Positions 8,901 to 17,310 of a stretch of 64,000 nt of DNA are shown here, piece after piece (position 1 is the stretch's first letter; each line of letters opens with the position of its first letter). This DNA comes from Vreelandella andesensis. GTDB lineage: Bacteria; Pseudomonadota; Gammaproteobacteria; Pseudomonadales; Halomonadaceae. The translations under genes were made by a program, and so were the position numbers. Under the pieces are notes generated by a model. The model had not been told where the DNA came from. It did not search any database and saw nothing but the letters and a program-made list of their open reading frames with translations. The stretch covers positions 32,341-96,340 of the forward strand of contig NZ_RZHG01000030.1 of NCBI RefSeq assembly GCF_003989795.1, written 5' to 3'.

Positions 8901-8936
8901 GTTGTCAGTAAAGGCAATGTTGTCAGTAAAGGCAAT
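8901..8936. repeat. Exact 18-base tandem duplication
   Basis: GTTGTCAGTAAAGGCAAT occurs twice in tandem without a mismatch (8901-8918 and 8919-8936), about 100 bases after the GST stop codon and in front of the phasin gene. A perfect copy suggests a recent duplication. Confidence 0.92.
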
Positions 8937-9002
8937 CGCCTGAACATCGACCGCTCATCAATGCGTGTCGACTATTGTTAGCTCATTTAAGGAGATTATG
9001 TG

Positions 9003-9359
9003 ATGAACAAGGCCGCAGAGAAATCCACCCAGCAGTTTGAGTCTGCCTTCGTATCGCCAATGCGTTCTTACACCCTGGCAGCGCTAGATTACTATCAGCA
9101 GGTCGTCAGCGCGCAAATGGATGCAGCCCGTGCTTACTCCGACATGACGATTGCTCAGGCTCGTACATGGTTAGACGTTAAAGATTCCGACAGCTTCAAA
9201 AAAGCCATGGAAAGTCAGCAAAAAACAGCGTCTGATCTGATGGAGCGCATGAAAGGAGACTCTGAAAAAGTCACCTCTATCAGCCAAGACTTTATGCAAG
9301 AAAGCAAGAAAATGGCGGAAGAGTCCACTAAGAAGGCAGTGGAAACCGCCAAGCAGTAA
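9003..9359 (+). CDS. Phasin family protein
   Basis: 118-residue, almost fully helical, amphipathic protein with the Phasin_2 look: an N-terminal QQFESAFVSPMRSYTLAALDYY stretch and a lysine/alanine-rich C-terminal end (KKAVETAKQ). Phasins coat polyhydroxyalkanoate granules, which halomonads commonly store. ATG 9003 is chosen, with AAGGAG eight bases upstream; a GTG one codon earlier is possible. No PHA synthase gene is near. A terminator follows at once, so it is probably the end of its unit. Confidence 0.82.
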   Translation: MNKAAEKSTQQFESAFVSPMRSYTLAALDYYQQVVSAQMDAARAYSDMTIAQARTWLDVKDSDSFKKAMESQQKTASDLMERMKGDSEKVTSISQDFMQESKKMAEESTKKAVETAKQ

Positions 9360-9398
9360 CATCGCTTGCATTAGCATTAGATAAACGATTGATAGTTG

Positions 9399-9428
9399 AA
9401 ATGCCGCACCGTCAAGGTGCGGCATTTT
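9399..9428 (+). terminator. Terminator after phasin gene
   Basis: AAATGCCGCACC (9399-9410) and GGTGCGGCATTT (9416-9427) form a 12-base stem with a five-base loop and a short T run. It closes the phasin transcript. Confidence 0.85.
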
Positions 9429-9537
9429 TGTTTACATACGTCTGTAAGCGTTTTAGAGGTGCTGCCTTGCGAGTGGGATGTAAGGCAATTCTGTCTGCGT
9501 AAACTATGGCCGAATATTTTTTTAGATGGCGCGGTCA

Positions 9538-10083
9538 TTACGACAACGGCTGTTCAGCTCGCACATTCAGTCGAAAGCGAGCGATACGGATAATCTCTTT
9601 GATCGCCGTTTCACGTTCCTCAGCTAAGCCATTGCTTAAACGTGTTTCAAATGCGGCCAAAATGGCATGACGATCAAGCCCCTTCACGGCAATCACGAAG
9701 GGGAAGCCAAACTTGCCTTTGTAATCGGCGTTAAATTGTTCGAAGCGGGCAAACTCGTCTGGCGTACATTGATCTAGTCCAGCACCTGCTTGTTCGCGAG
9801 TAGAGTCTTGAGTCAGCTCACCCGACATTGCTGCTTTGCCTGCTAGGTCAGGGTGAGCCTGAATAACAGCAATTTGCTGCTCAGGGGTTGCCCGCTGCAG
9901 CATAAGTCCCATTAGATCGGCCAGCGCGTCCGGCGCGTCATGCTTTTGGCTTAATCCTTCTTTCCAGGCAGCTTCCGCCACCCAGGGAGAATGTTCGTAC
10001 ACATCTCCGTAATGTTGGGTGAAGGTTTCCAAGCTACATGCGCTTGGGGCAGGCGAAAGCGTGAGTGATGTCGAGGTAGACAC
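9538..10083 (-). CDS. uraD: OHCU decarboxylase UraD
   Basis: 181-residue all-helical protein of the UraD family, which decarboxylates 2-oxo-4-hydroxy-4-carboxy-5-ureidoimidazoline to (S)-allantoin, the last step from urate to allantoin. Visible family motifs are EHSPWVAEAAW near residue 30, IQAHPDLAGK near residue 75 with the conserved histidine, and the GFPFVIAVKG segment. The start is GTG 10083 with GGAGAG six bases upstream. It is transcribed away from uraH-puuD, and the shared promoter region holds a TGTATACA box. Confidence 0.94.
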   Translation of the reverse strand: MSTSTSLTLSPAPSACSLETFTQHYGDVYEHSPWVAEAAWKEGLSQKHDAPDALADLMGLMLQRATPEQQIAVIQAHPDLAGKAAMSGELTQDSTREQAGAGLDQCTPDEFARFEQFNADYKGKFGFPFVIAVKGLDRHAILAAFETRLSNGLAEERETAIKEIIRIARFRLNVRAEQPLS

Positions 10084-10116
10084 TAAATCTCTCCGGCGTG
10101 TTGAATAATGGAAATA

Positions 10117-10127
10117 CTGTATACAAT
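10117..10127. promoter_or_regulatory. TGTATACA box in the uraD/uraH promoter region
   Basis: CTGTATACAAT contains the perfect 8-base palindrome TGTATACA (10118-10125) between the divergent uraD and uraH genes. Two further TGTATAC boxes occur in the racemase/puuE promoter region. It is probably the operator of the GntR protein encoded at 11933-12649; the link is inferred. Confidence 0.6.
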
Positions 10128-10199
10128 AAATAGCATCAACGGTACTCTTTGACCAATAGGTTAGACAACATCAACAAACAAGATAATTGAGGAGTGGCT

Positions 10200-10553
10200 A
10201 TGGGACGGTTAACCACCCATGTACTGGATACTGCTAAAGGACAGCCTGGTCAGGGGATTACTATTGAGGTATTTCGCCTGTCAGGGAATACGCGTGAGCA
10301 TTTAGGCAGTGTTGTCACCAACAGCGATGGCCGTTGCGATGCGCCTATTTTGGAGGGGGATGCCCTCACGGTGGGCGAGTATGAGCTGGTTTTTCACGCA
10401 GGCGACTATTTACGCGCCCAACGCATTGTTGCCCAAGAGCCGCGCTTTTTAGACGTTATTCCTTTACGTTTTGGCGTGGCGGATGCCAGTCAGCACTATC
10501 ATGTGCCGCTGCTGCTATCTCCTTATAGTTACTCCACCTACCGTGGAAGCTAA
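10200..10553 (+). CDS. uraH: 5-hydroxyisourate hydrolase UraH (transthyretin-like)
   Basis: 117-residue transthyretin-fold enzyme that hydrolyses 5-hydroxyisourate, the product of urate oxidase, to OHCU. The N-terminus [16 protein letters not shown] and the C-terminal YRGS end are the two signature motifs of the hydrolase as opposed to hormone-binding transthyretin; catalytic histidines are present in TTHVLD and near HYHVPLL. ATG 10200 is used because GAGGAG lies five bases upstream. It precedes puuD by 155 bases. Confidence 0.95.
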   Translation: MGRLTTHVLDTAKGQPGQGITIEVFRLSGNTREHLGSVVTNSDGRCDAPILEGDALTVGEYELVFHAGDYLRAQRIVAQEPRFLDVIPLRFGVADASQHYHVPLLLSPYSYSTYRGS

Positions 10554-10708
10554 CGCTTTGTCAGCAAACTGACTGCACTTGGCCATACGTTGTTAAAAAT
10601 CGGCTCAAAGTACTCATTTACACATTGTAAACGCCGCCTTTTTGCGGCTGTTTGCCTAGCCTGATCTTCGCTCTCCGAGTTTCCAGACAAACCCGTTAGG
10701 ACGTGTTT

Positions 10709-11908
10709 ATGCAAGCATATATTATTGATTTTGCTAATTTATTATTGCGGTGGCTGCACGTTATTGCGGCCATTGCTTGGATTGGTGAGTCAATTTATTT
10801 CGTCATGCTGGATAATGGATTAAGAACGCCAAAAGCAGCCGAAGATCGTGAAAAAGGCGTATTTGGAGAGATGTGGGCCGTGCATGGCGGCGGTTTCTAC
10901 CATAATCAAAAGTACGCTACTGCGCCTGCAAAGCTGCCGAATGATCTTCACTGGTCGTTCTGGAAAGCCTATACGACGTGGCTGTCGGGGTTTGCCTTGT
11001 TCGTTATCCTTTATATGGCAAACCCAGGCTTCTATCTTGTTAACCCCAGCAGCAACTGGGCGTGGGCAGCTGGCATGATCGGCTGGCAGGCCAATTTGCT
11101 GGCGTTGGCTTTCTTGCTCGGTGGTTGGGTGGTCTACAACGAGCTATGTAAACGCATAAGCCCTAACATGAACCGCGACGGCCTTCTTAGCGTTGCAGTT
11201 GCAGTGATGATGATCGTAGTCGCCTATTTAAGCACCCAGATGTTTACCGGGCGTGCCGCCTTTTTATTAACGGGGGCTGTGATGGCCACCGCAATGTCAG
11301 CCAACGTATTTTTTTGGATTATTCCGGGCCAACGCCGCATGGTGAAAGCCATGAAAGCAGGCGAGGCGCCTAACCCATTAGATGGCAAGCGGGGCAAGCA
11401 ACGTTCGGTGCATAACACCTACTTTACATTGCCAGTCGTGCTTTTGATGGTGAGCAATCACTACTCGTTTATCTACTCCCATGAGCTTTCCTGGGTGGTT
11501 ATGGTGCTGTTTATTTTTGCCGGTGCCCTCATTAGGCAGTTCTTTGTATTAATGCACGCAGGAAAAACGCAGCCTGCCTATCCTGCCGTTGGGATAGGGC
11601 TTATTCTATTAGCGTTTTGGGTGGCCGCACCTAGTCCTACTGCAGGTAATGCGAGCGCGTCAGAGGCGCCCAGCCAAGCACAAGTTTCAGGGTTAATTGA
11701 TCAGCATTGTACTCAATGCCATGCTCGCAACCCTGATCATGCCGGTTTTTCAGCGCCGCCTGCAGGCTTCGCGTTTGATACTTGGGAGGAAATTCTGGGC
11801 CATCGAGGGCAAATTCAGCAAGTGGTTGCGAGTCGGTATATGCCACTTGGCAATATCACCAACATGAGTGATGAAGAGCGCGATATCATTGCTGCGTGGG
11901 AGGAGTGA
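10709..11908 (+). CDS. puuD: Membrane urate oxidase PuuD with C-terminal cytochrome c domain
   Basis: 399 residues. An N-terminal membrane domain with several hydrophobic helices (first: LLLRWLHVIAAIAWIGESIY) is followed from about residue 325 by a cytochrome c domain with one heme motif, CTQCH, and a likely methionine ligand in YMPLGN. This is the architecture of bacterial PuuD, which oxidises urate to 5-hydroxyisourate and passes electrons to the respiratory chain instead of making hydrogen peroxide. TTAGGA lies seven bases before ATG 10709. uraH upstream and uraD divergent complete the urate to allantoin route. Confidence 0.93.
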   Translation: MQAYIIDFANLLLRWLHVIAAIAWIGESIYFVMLDNGLRTPKAAEDREKGVFGEMWAVHGGGFYHNQKYATAPAKLPNDLHWSFWKAYTTWLSGFALFVILYMANPGFYLVNPSSNWAWAAGMIGWQANLLALAFLLGGWVVYNELCKRISPNMNRDGLLSVAVAVMMIVVAYLSTQMFTGRAAFLLTGAVMATAMSANVFFWIIPGQRRMVKAMKAGEAPNPLDGKRGKQRSVHNTYFTLPVVLLMVSNHYSFIYSHELSWVVMVLFIFAGALIRQFFVLMHAGKTQPAYPAVGIGLILLAFWVAAPSPTAGNASASEAPSQAQVSGLIDQHCTQCHARNPDHAGFSAPPAGFAFDTWEEILGHRGQIQQVVASRYMPLGNITNMSDEERDIIAAWEE

Positions 11909-11932
11909 TTAAAGTCGCAGACAGGAGACCTT

Positions 11933-12649
11933 ATGAGTGATGCGCAGGCGGCGTTAAAGCAAAGACCCTCGGAAAAAGAAGGCGAGGAGCGTCACGAGTC
12001 AATCTATCGCGCGGTCAGCGATGCTATTGTAGAGCAGCGGCTAAAGCCGGGGGCTCGGCTGCGTGAAGACGCTTTGTCAGAGGTCTTTGGCATCAGTCGT
12101 ACCGGCATTCGTAAAATTTTGCAGCGCTTAGCGTTGGAGCAGTTAGTCACGCTCACGCCACGTCGCGGTGCCAGTGTGACACGACCTACCGCCGAAGAGG
12201 CTAAGGATGTGTTTGATGCACGCCAGATGATTGAGTGCGGGCTGATGCCTGACGTGGCAAGGCGTGTCGGAGAGAAAGAAGCTGCTGAACTGCGCGAAAT
12301 GGCTCGTCAAGAGCGCCAAGCGCTGCGCAATGGTCAACAAAGCGTCGCTATCCGCCTGTCTGCTGACTTTCATGTGCGTCTTGCCCAGCTTTCGGGCAAC
12401 GCAACGCTGGCTGAGTTTGTTGAGCGGCTGTGTTCACGGTCATCACTGATTTTGGCGGTGTACGGTCATCGTGGCCACTTAGGCTGTGAATCCCACGACC
12501 ACGATGATTTGATCGGCTACCTGGAAGCGGGCAACGGTGAACGGGCGAAAGCGTTTATGAGCCGCCACCTCAAGGCCATCGAGGCATCACTGTCGATGGT
12601 CGAAGAGGAAGAGAACGTGCCAGACCTGCAGCAGATTTTTGGTGGCTAA
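11933..12649 (+). CDS. GntR-family regulator (FCD domain) of purine genes
   Basis: 238 residues: an N-terminal GntR winged helix (AIVEQRLKPGARLREDALSEVFGISRTGIRKILQRL, residues about 28-63) and a C-terminal helical FCD ligand-binding domain with conserved histidines (DFHVRLAQLSGN, HDDLIGYLE, SRHLKAIE) that usually bind a metal. Its location, 24 bases after puuD, makes it the obvious local regulator. TGTATAC boxes in both divergent purine promoters are the likely targets. The effector is unknown; a pathway intermediate such as urate or allantoin would fit. Confidence 0.9.
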   Translation: MSDAQAALKQRPSEKEGEERHESIYRAVSDAIVEQRLKPGARLREDALSEVFGISRTGIRKILQRLALEQLVTLTPRRGASVTRPTAEEAKDVFDARQMIECGLMPDVARRVGEKEAAELREMARQERQALRNGQQSVAIRLSADFHVRLAQLSGNATLAEFVERLCSRSSLILAVYGHRGHLGCESHDHDDLIGYLEAGNGERAKAFMSRHLKAIEASLSMVEEEENVPDLQQIFGG

Positions 12650-12680
12650 GCATGTTTCGTAGCGAATAATAGCCAGTGAA

Positions 12681-12712
12681 AAAGCCCAGGTCTGTCGACC
12701 TGGGCTTTTTTG
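12681..12712. terminator. Bidirectional terminator between GntR gene and NCS1 gene
   Basis: AAAGCCCAGGTC (12681-12692), loop TGTC, GACCTGGGCTTT, then more T. An A run precedes the stem on the plus strand, so it can serve both converging transcripts. Confidence 0.88.
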
Positions 12713-12744
12713 TAGCTCCTGACTTATCGAGATAAGAGGGTTTG

Positions 12745-14115
12745 TTACTGGCTAAACCGCTGGCAAACAGACCAATGTTTCATCAATAGGAAGTAGGTTA
12801 GTCCGGCTGGTATTAGGCTTGCGTACCAAGAGATCGCAGAGAATGTTAGCGCAGCCACAATGCCCACTACGGTTGCAATTAAGGCGGCTTGGTTGACGCC
12901 TTGATAGGGGCCGGAAGGATCGTAAAGTTTGCTGATATCCAGCGTGCGGCGGCGGATGATGTAGTAATCCACGACGAGAATGGCAAAGATAGGGCCAAGA
13001 AACGCCGAGTAGGTTTGTACAAAGAGCTGAAGGCCCGCGGCCGATTCAGGCTGCACAAGCTTCCAAGGAAACGTGGCAAATGCCAGTAACCCAACAATAA
13101 TGGTGGCAATCGGAAACTTAAGTTTGAAGACGTCCATCAATATGTAGGTGGGTGGCACCACGTTATTAAGTACGTTGGTGGTTACCTGAGCAAAGGCAAT
13201 GAATAGCAGTGTGGTCATTAACAGGGGCGTGTTGTCCACGGCATTAGCAAACACCTGAATGGGGTCTGCCGTGCCCGTCGCCTCTGACACCATGTAGCCA
13301 ATCAAGCCCATAAACAGCGTGCAGGGTAGAATCGACATGGCGTAAATGGTGGTTAACAAGCTTTGTTTTGTGCCTTTTTTATGCTCTCGCGAATAATCGC
13401 TAACGTTAAGCATCATGGTGCTATAGATACCAAGGAACAACATAGTAGCGCTCCAAAATGGCAAGCCCCAAGAACCTTCCATCGTCAAAATGCTGGCCGA
13501 CAGTTCATCGCCATAGCGTTGTACCGTGGCGTAGAACATATACATCAGCGAAAGCAAAATAAAGACGCTGCCGATATTCTCAAGCCACTTAATGCCCTGA
13601 AAGCCCAGCACCGACAAGCCAATCTGCAGAAACTGAAAGGTAATAAAGTAGAAGATTAAATTATCGAAGCCAAATAGGGTGGCAGACACCATATTCAGCG
13701 CGCCTGCGCCAATCCAGCTTTGAAAGCCGTACCACACCACCGCAGGCACAGCCCTTACCAAGCCAGGAATACGGGTGCCGGTAAAACCGAAGGCGCTACG
13801 TGCCTGTACCATAAAGGGAATGCCGTATTTATAGCCAGCGGCGCCATTAATTGCTAGCGCAATGCCAATCACAAAGCAGCCAATCGCAATAGCGAGTGTG
13901 GCCTGCAACAGGTTTAAGGTGCCCACTACGCTGGAGCCCATGGCGAAGGTGCCAATCGAGACACACCCACCAAACCAGGCTAAAAAGTAGGAGGTTCGCC
14001 CCATAATTCGCGTGCTTTGCGGCGCTAGGCTTTCAGCGCCCGGTGCTTTGCTGCCCATTGCGGAGTTCGCAACAGATGGTTCTTCTGACGTAAGAGCAGG
14101 GTTGGAGTTGCTCAT
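12745..14115 (-). CDS. NCS1-family permease, probably for allantoin or a purine base
   Basis: 456 residues, about 12 membrane segments, with the nucleobase-cation-symport-1 features: the first helix SYFLAWFGGCVSIGTFAMG, the GYKYGIPFMVQARSAFGFTG loop, and VVWYGFQSWIGAGAL with the aromatic residues that stack on the substrate. The family includes PucI (allantoin), CodB (cytosine) and Mhp1 (hydantoins). Context with racemase, allantoinase and uricolytic genes favours allantoin or urate. GAGGACGG precedes ATG 14115. It is downstream of the racemase gene on the same strand, separated by a repeat array. Confidence 0.88.
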   Translation of the reverse strand: MSNSNPALTSEEPSVANSAMGSKAPGAESLAPQSTRIMGRTSYFLAWFGGCVSIGTFAMGSSVVGTLNLLQATLAIAIGCFVIGIALAINGAAGYKYGIPFMVQARSAFGFTGTRIPGLVRAVPAVVWYGFQSWIGAGALNMVSATLFGFDNLIFYFITFQFLQIGLSVLGFQGIKWLENIGSVFILLSLMYMFYATVQRYGDELSASILTMEGSWGLPFWSATMLFLGIYSTMMLNVSDYSREHKKGTKQSLLTTIYAMSILPCTLFMGLIGYMVSEATGTADPIQVFANAVDNTPLLMTTLLFIAFAQVTTNVLNNVVPPTYILMDVFKLKFPIATIIVGLLAFATFPWKLVQPESAAGLQLFVQTYSAFLGPIFAILVVDYYIIRRRTLDISKLYDPSGPYQGVNQAALIATVVGIVAALTFSAISWYASLIPAGLTYFLLMKHWSVCQRFSQ

Positions 14116-14221
14116 GTTTCCGTCCTCGCAAGATTATCGATGTTATTGGCAGCTTGAGCGCATTATGCGCCCAAGCGATGCTTGCGGCATGGCGTGCTAA
14201 CGGGACTGCAGTTTTTGGGTT

Positions 14222-14291
14222 GTTGTTTTTTAATGCCTGTCTATAAGGGCTTGTCTTTAATGGCTTATCTTCAAGAACTTGTCTTTAAATA
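14222..14291. repeat. Tandem array, five 14-base units
   Basis: Units start at 14222, 14236, 14250, 14264 and 14278, with plus-strand consensus CTTGTCTTTAATGG. It lies between the racemase stop codon and the NCS1 permease start, that is 3' of the racemase gene on the minus strand. Divergence between units is moderate. Confidence 0.82.
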
Positions 14292-14322
14292 CATAGTTAT
14301 GAGTGTTTGTTTTAGTTGGTGT

Positions 14323-15078
14323 TTACCTTGTTAAGGGGAAGTGAAGGTTGGAAAGTTCAGAGAACGTGCCGGTAAATGCTTTCGGTCGTGGGTAGTCCAG
14401 GTCACCGTGTTTGCTGGTATGCAGACCTAGGCTAACCAACGATTCGGCAAGCTTTAATGCGGCACTAACGCCTTCTATCACTGGTAGGCCAACCTCGCGG
14501 CTAATCTCTGCGGTTAAGCCCGCCATCCCACCACAGCCCAGGACAATGGCACCGATGCCGTCTTCATCTCGAGCGCGACAGCACTCTTCGACAATGCGCT
14601 TAAAGGCAGCATCGGGGTGGTGTTCAAGATCGAGAACCGGAATTTCAGCGGCACGTATACGGCGGCAGTGGTGGCGGAACCCATACTGCTCAAGCAAGTG
14701 TTCTGCAATAATGCCAGTACGTCCTAACGTCGTGACAATCGAGAAGCGCGTGCTCACTAATGTGGCTAAGTGAAAGGCAGCTTCTGCAATGCCGATTACC
14801 GGCGCGCGGGTGAGTTCGCGAGCGGCGAGTAAACCGGGATCGCCAAAGCAGGCCACCACATAGGCATCAATGTTGCCTTCACGCTCGCCTTTAAGGACTT
14901 CTTCGGCAACGCCTACCGCGCTAATAGCCTCATCAAAATGACTCTCGATGGACACTGGCCCTGCATCGGGCTGGGTGGCCGTGACGGTTGTTGATGTCGC
15001 TGCCTGATGTTGGGCAGCCTGATGCATGGCTGCCGTCATTGAAGCTGTTGTGTTTGGGTTGATAATGCGTATATGCAT
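14323..15078 (-). CDS. Allantoin/hydantoin racemase family protein
   Basis: 251-residue Asp/Glu/hydantoin-racemase fold. Start MHIRIINPNTT is typical of the group. The two catalytic cysteines of this cofactor-independent family are seen in VACFGDPGL and VLGCGGMAGL. In purine clusters such enzymes interconvert R- and S-allantoin so that all allantoin formed spontaneously can be used. I take ATG 15078; the open frame extends to a TTG at 15102, but that N-terminus is not family-like. The ribosome site is weak. A TTGTATACGA box lies 36-45 bases upstream. Confidence 0.87.
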   Translation of the reverse strand: MHIRIINPNTTASMTAAMHQAAQHQAATSTTVTATQPDAGPVSIESHFDEAISAVGVAEEVLKGEREGNIDAYVVACFGDPGLLAARELTRAPVIGIAEAAFHLATLVSTRFSIVTTLGRTGIIAEHLLEQYGFRHHCRRIRAAEIPVLDLEHHPDAAFKRIVEECCRARDEDGIGAIVLGCGGMAGLTAEISREVGLPVIEGVSAALKLAESLVSLGLHTSKHGDLDYPRPKAFTGTFSELSNLHFPLTR

Positions 15079-15113
15079 GTCTTTTCGCTCGCTGGTAGAC
15101 AAAATTGAGCATC

Positions 15114-15123
15114 TTGTATACGA
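15114..15123. promoter_or_regulatory. TTGTATACGA box before the racemase gene
   Basis: One mismatch from the TTGTATACAA palindrome at 15296-15305. It lies 36 bases upstream of the racemase start on the minus strand, a usual operator position. Candidate target of the GntR regulator encoded at 11933-12649. Confidence 0.55.
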
Positions 15124-15295
15124 AAATAGGGTGGTTTCGTGTGGATCGCAAGCCTTTTTGTATCGTTTAACTGTTGGTGGGGCTTGACCAATTGTTCAGG
15201 TTTCAACAAGTTAGCGTCTTGGTAGTTTTAAAATGCTAATTATCTCAGCTAATTATGCAGCTGCTGGATTGCGGTTGTTATGTAAAAACGCTATT

Positions 15296-15305
15296 TTGTA
15301 TACAA
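15296..15305. promoter_or_regulatory. TTGTATACAA perfect palindrome before puuE
   Basis: Perfect 10-base palindrome 82 bases upstream of the puuE start codon, in an AT-rich promoter-like region. Same core as the box between uraD and uraH. Confidence 0.62.
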
Positions 15306-15386
15306 TTATTTTATTTATTGTAGATATTTGATATCAATAAAATGATTGATAACCAGATGTTTGCAATCGTATTAAGGAGCCGCTGA

Positions 15387-16334
15387 ATGTCCCCTTCATC
15401 TGACCGACCATCGAATGCTTATCCACGTGACCTTATCGGTTATGGACGCACCCCTTCCCATGCTAATTGGCCCGGCAACGCGAAAATTGCGGTTCAGTTT
15501 GTGTTGAACTACGAAGAAGGCGGAGAGAACTGCGTACTTCACGGCGACGCAGGATCAGAGCAGTTTCTATCTGAGATTATTGGCGCGACCAGCTATCCAG
15601 ATCGCCATCTAAGTATGGAGTCGATTTATGAATATGGTTCGAGGGCCGGCGTTTGGCGGATTCTGCGTGAGTTCGAAAAACGTGACCTGCCATTGACCGT
15701 ATTTGGTGTGGCTATGGCACTAGAGCGCAATCCAGATGTCGCCCAGGCGTTTAAACAGCTGGGGCACGAAATTGCCTGTCACGGCTATCGCTGGATTCAT
15801 TACCAAGAAGTCTCCGAGCACGTTGAGCGAGAGCACTTGCAGAAAGCCATGGACATCTTTCAGCGCCTCTATGGTGAAAAGCCAGAAGGGTGGTATACCG
15901 GGCGCGATAGCCCGAATACGCGGCGGCTGATTCTGGACGAAGGTGGCTTCCTTTACGATAGCGACTACTACGGTGACGATCTGCCGTTCTGGACCTCTGT
16001 GACCGATAGCCAAGGTAGTGAGCACAATCACCTTATCGTGCCCTATACACTCGACACTAATGATATGCGCTTTGCTGCCCCACAAGGCTTTAATACGGCG
16101 GATCACTTCTTTACTTACCTGCGGGATGCCTTTGATGTGCTTTACGCTGAGGGAGATGAGTCGCCCAAAATGCTCTCTATTGGTATGCACTGTCGATTAT
16201 TAGGGCGTCCTGGCCGCTTCCGTGCGCTGCAACGCTTTTTAGACCATATCGAGGCACATGACCGCGTATGGGTAGCTCGCCGTGTGGATATTGCGCGTCA
16301 TTGGGCAGAACATCATCCCGCTCCAACCCGCTGA
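15387..16334 (+). CDS. puuE: Allantoinase PuuE (polysaccharide-deacetylase fold)
   Basis: 315 residues. PuuE allantoinases hydrolyse (S)-allantoin to allantoate and belong to the polysaccharide-deacetylase superfamily, not to the classical zinc allantoinases. Family segments visible: YPRDLIGYGRTPSHANWPG at the N-terminus, NYEEGGEN, GHEIACHGYRWIHY and WYTGRDSPNTRR. AAGGAG is seven bases from ATG 15387. It starts a plus-strand operon with allE 11 bases downstream. The divergent racemase and the shared operators tie both transcripts to one control. Confidence 0.95.
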   Translation: MSPSSDRPSNAYPRDLIGYGRTPSHANWPGNAKIAVQFVLNYEEGGENCVLHGDAGSEQFLSEIIGATSYPDRHLSMESIYEYGSRAGVWRILREFEKRDLPLTVFGVAMALERNPDVAQAFKQLGHEIACHGYRWIHYQEVSEHVEREHLQKAMDIFQRLYGEKPEGWYTGRDSPNTRRLILDEGGFLYDSDYYGDDLPFWTSVTDSQGSEHNHLIVPYTLDTNDMRFAAPQGFNTADHFFTYLRDAFDVLYAEGDESPKMLSIGMHCRLLGRPGRFRALQRFLDHIEAHDRVWVARRVDIARHWAEHHPAPTR

Positions 16335-16345
16335 AAGGTAAAATA

Positions 16346-17170
16346 ATGAATAAATCTTCTTACTACGCTCCTACGGGTGGGCATCCGCCGCAAACACAGC
16401 TAACCGCAGACCGCGCGGTATTTACGCAAGCGTATGCGTTGATCCCCAAAGGCGTGATGCGCGATATCGTCACCAGTAACCTGCCTTTCTGGGAAGGTAC
16501 GCGGTTATGGGTGTTGGCGCGTCCGCTTTCCGGCTTTGCTGAAACGTTCTCCCAATACATTATGGAAGTTCAGCCCGAGGGCGGTAGTGAAAAGCCGGAG
16601 TTAGACCCCCAGGCTGAAGGCATACTGTTTATCGTGGAAGGCGAGTTAACGCTGACATTGGAAGGCGAACGCCACACAATGCGCTCGGGTGGCTATGCGT
16701 TTATTCCACCGGGTAGCCATTGGCAAGTGCGCAACGCGTCTTCTGCTGTCGTGCGTTTTCATTGGATTCGCAAGGCGTATGAGTTTGTGGAAGGGTTGGA
16801 TTTACCGAAGGCGTTTGTTACCAATGAGCAGGATATTGCCCCCATTGAAATGCCGGGTACCGAAGGCCGCTGGGCAACCACACGCTTTGTCGACCCTGCT
16901 GATGTGCGCCACGACATGCACGTTAATATCGTGACTTTCCAGCCAGGTGGGGTGATTCCCTTTGATGAAACCCACGTGATGGAGCACGGGCTTTACGTGC
17001 TGGAAGGGAAAGCGGTGTATCACCTTAACCAGCAATGGGTTGAGGTAGAAGCTGGGGACTTTATGTGGCTGCGCGCATTCTGTCCCCAGGCATGTTACGC
17101 CGGTGGCCCAGGGCCATTTCGCTACTTACTCTACAAAGACGTCAATCGCCACGCCGCACTTAAGCTCTGA
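16346..17170 (+). CDS. allE: (S)-ureidoglycine aminohydrolase AllE (bicupin)
   Basis: 274 residues with two cupin domains. The C-terminal one carries the metal-binding pattern (GVIPFDETHVMEHGLYVLEG and the late FMWLRAFCPQACYAGG end) typical of AllE/YlbA. The enzyme releases ammonia from (S)-ureidoglycine to give (S)-ureidoglycolate. The start is ATG 16346, 11 bases after puuE; the longer open frame inside puuE is a shadow. Its presence implies that allantoate is opened by an AllC-type amidohydrolase, which is not encoded here. The stop codon leads directly into a 14-base repeat array. Confidence 0.93.
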   Translation: MNKSSYYAPTGGHPPQTQLTADRAVFTQAYALIPKGVMRDIVTSNLPFWEGTRLWVLARPLSGFAETFSQYIMEVQPEGGSEKPELDPQAEGILFIVEGELTLTLEGERHTMRSGGYAFIPPGSHWQVRNASSAVVRFHWIRKAYEFVEGLDLPKAFVTNEQDIAPIEMPGTEGRWATTRFVDPADVRHDMHVNIVTFQPGGVIPFDETHVMEHGLYVLEGKAVYHLNQQWVEVEAGDFMWLRAFCPQACYAGGPGPFRYLLYKDVNRHAALKL

Positions 17171-17254
17171 GCTTGAGTCCAGGTGTTTAAGTTCAGGTGT
17201 TTAAGTCCTGGTATTTAAGTTCTGATATTTAAGTTCTGATATTTAAGTTCTGGC
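17171..17254. repeat. Tandem array, six 14-base units starting right after allE stop codon
   Basis: Units start at 17171, 17185, 17199, 17213, 17227 and 17241, with consensus ATTTAAGTTCTGAT; units four and five are identical. The final codons of allE plus its stop (CTTAAGCTCTGAG, 17159-17171) resemble the unit, so the gene end may have seeded the array. Confidence 0.93.
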
Positions 17255-17310
17255 GTTAACTGCTTCGCTGTGGGCTTACCCGGCGAAGCAGGCTACTTTA
17301 GGAGTTTATA

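Noticed and set aside
16268..16345. Upstream extension of allE inside puuE
   Set aside because: It overlaps the puuE coding end in another frame; ATG 16346 follows an AAAGGT site and gives the family N-terminus.
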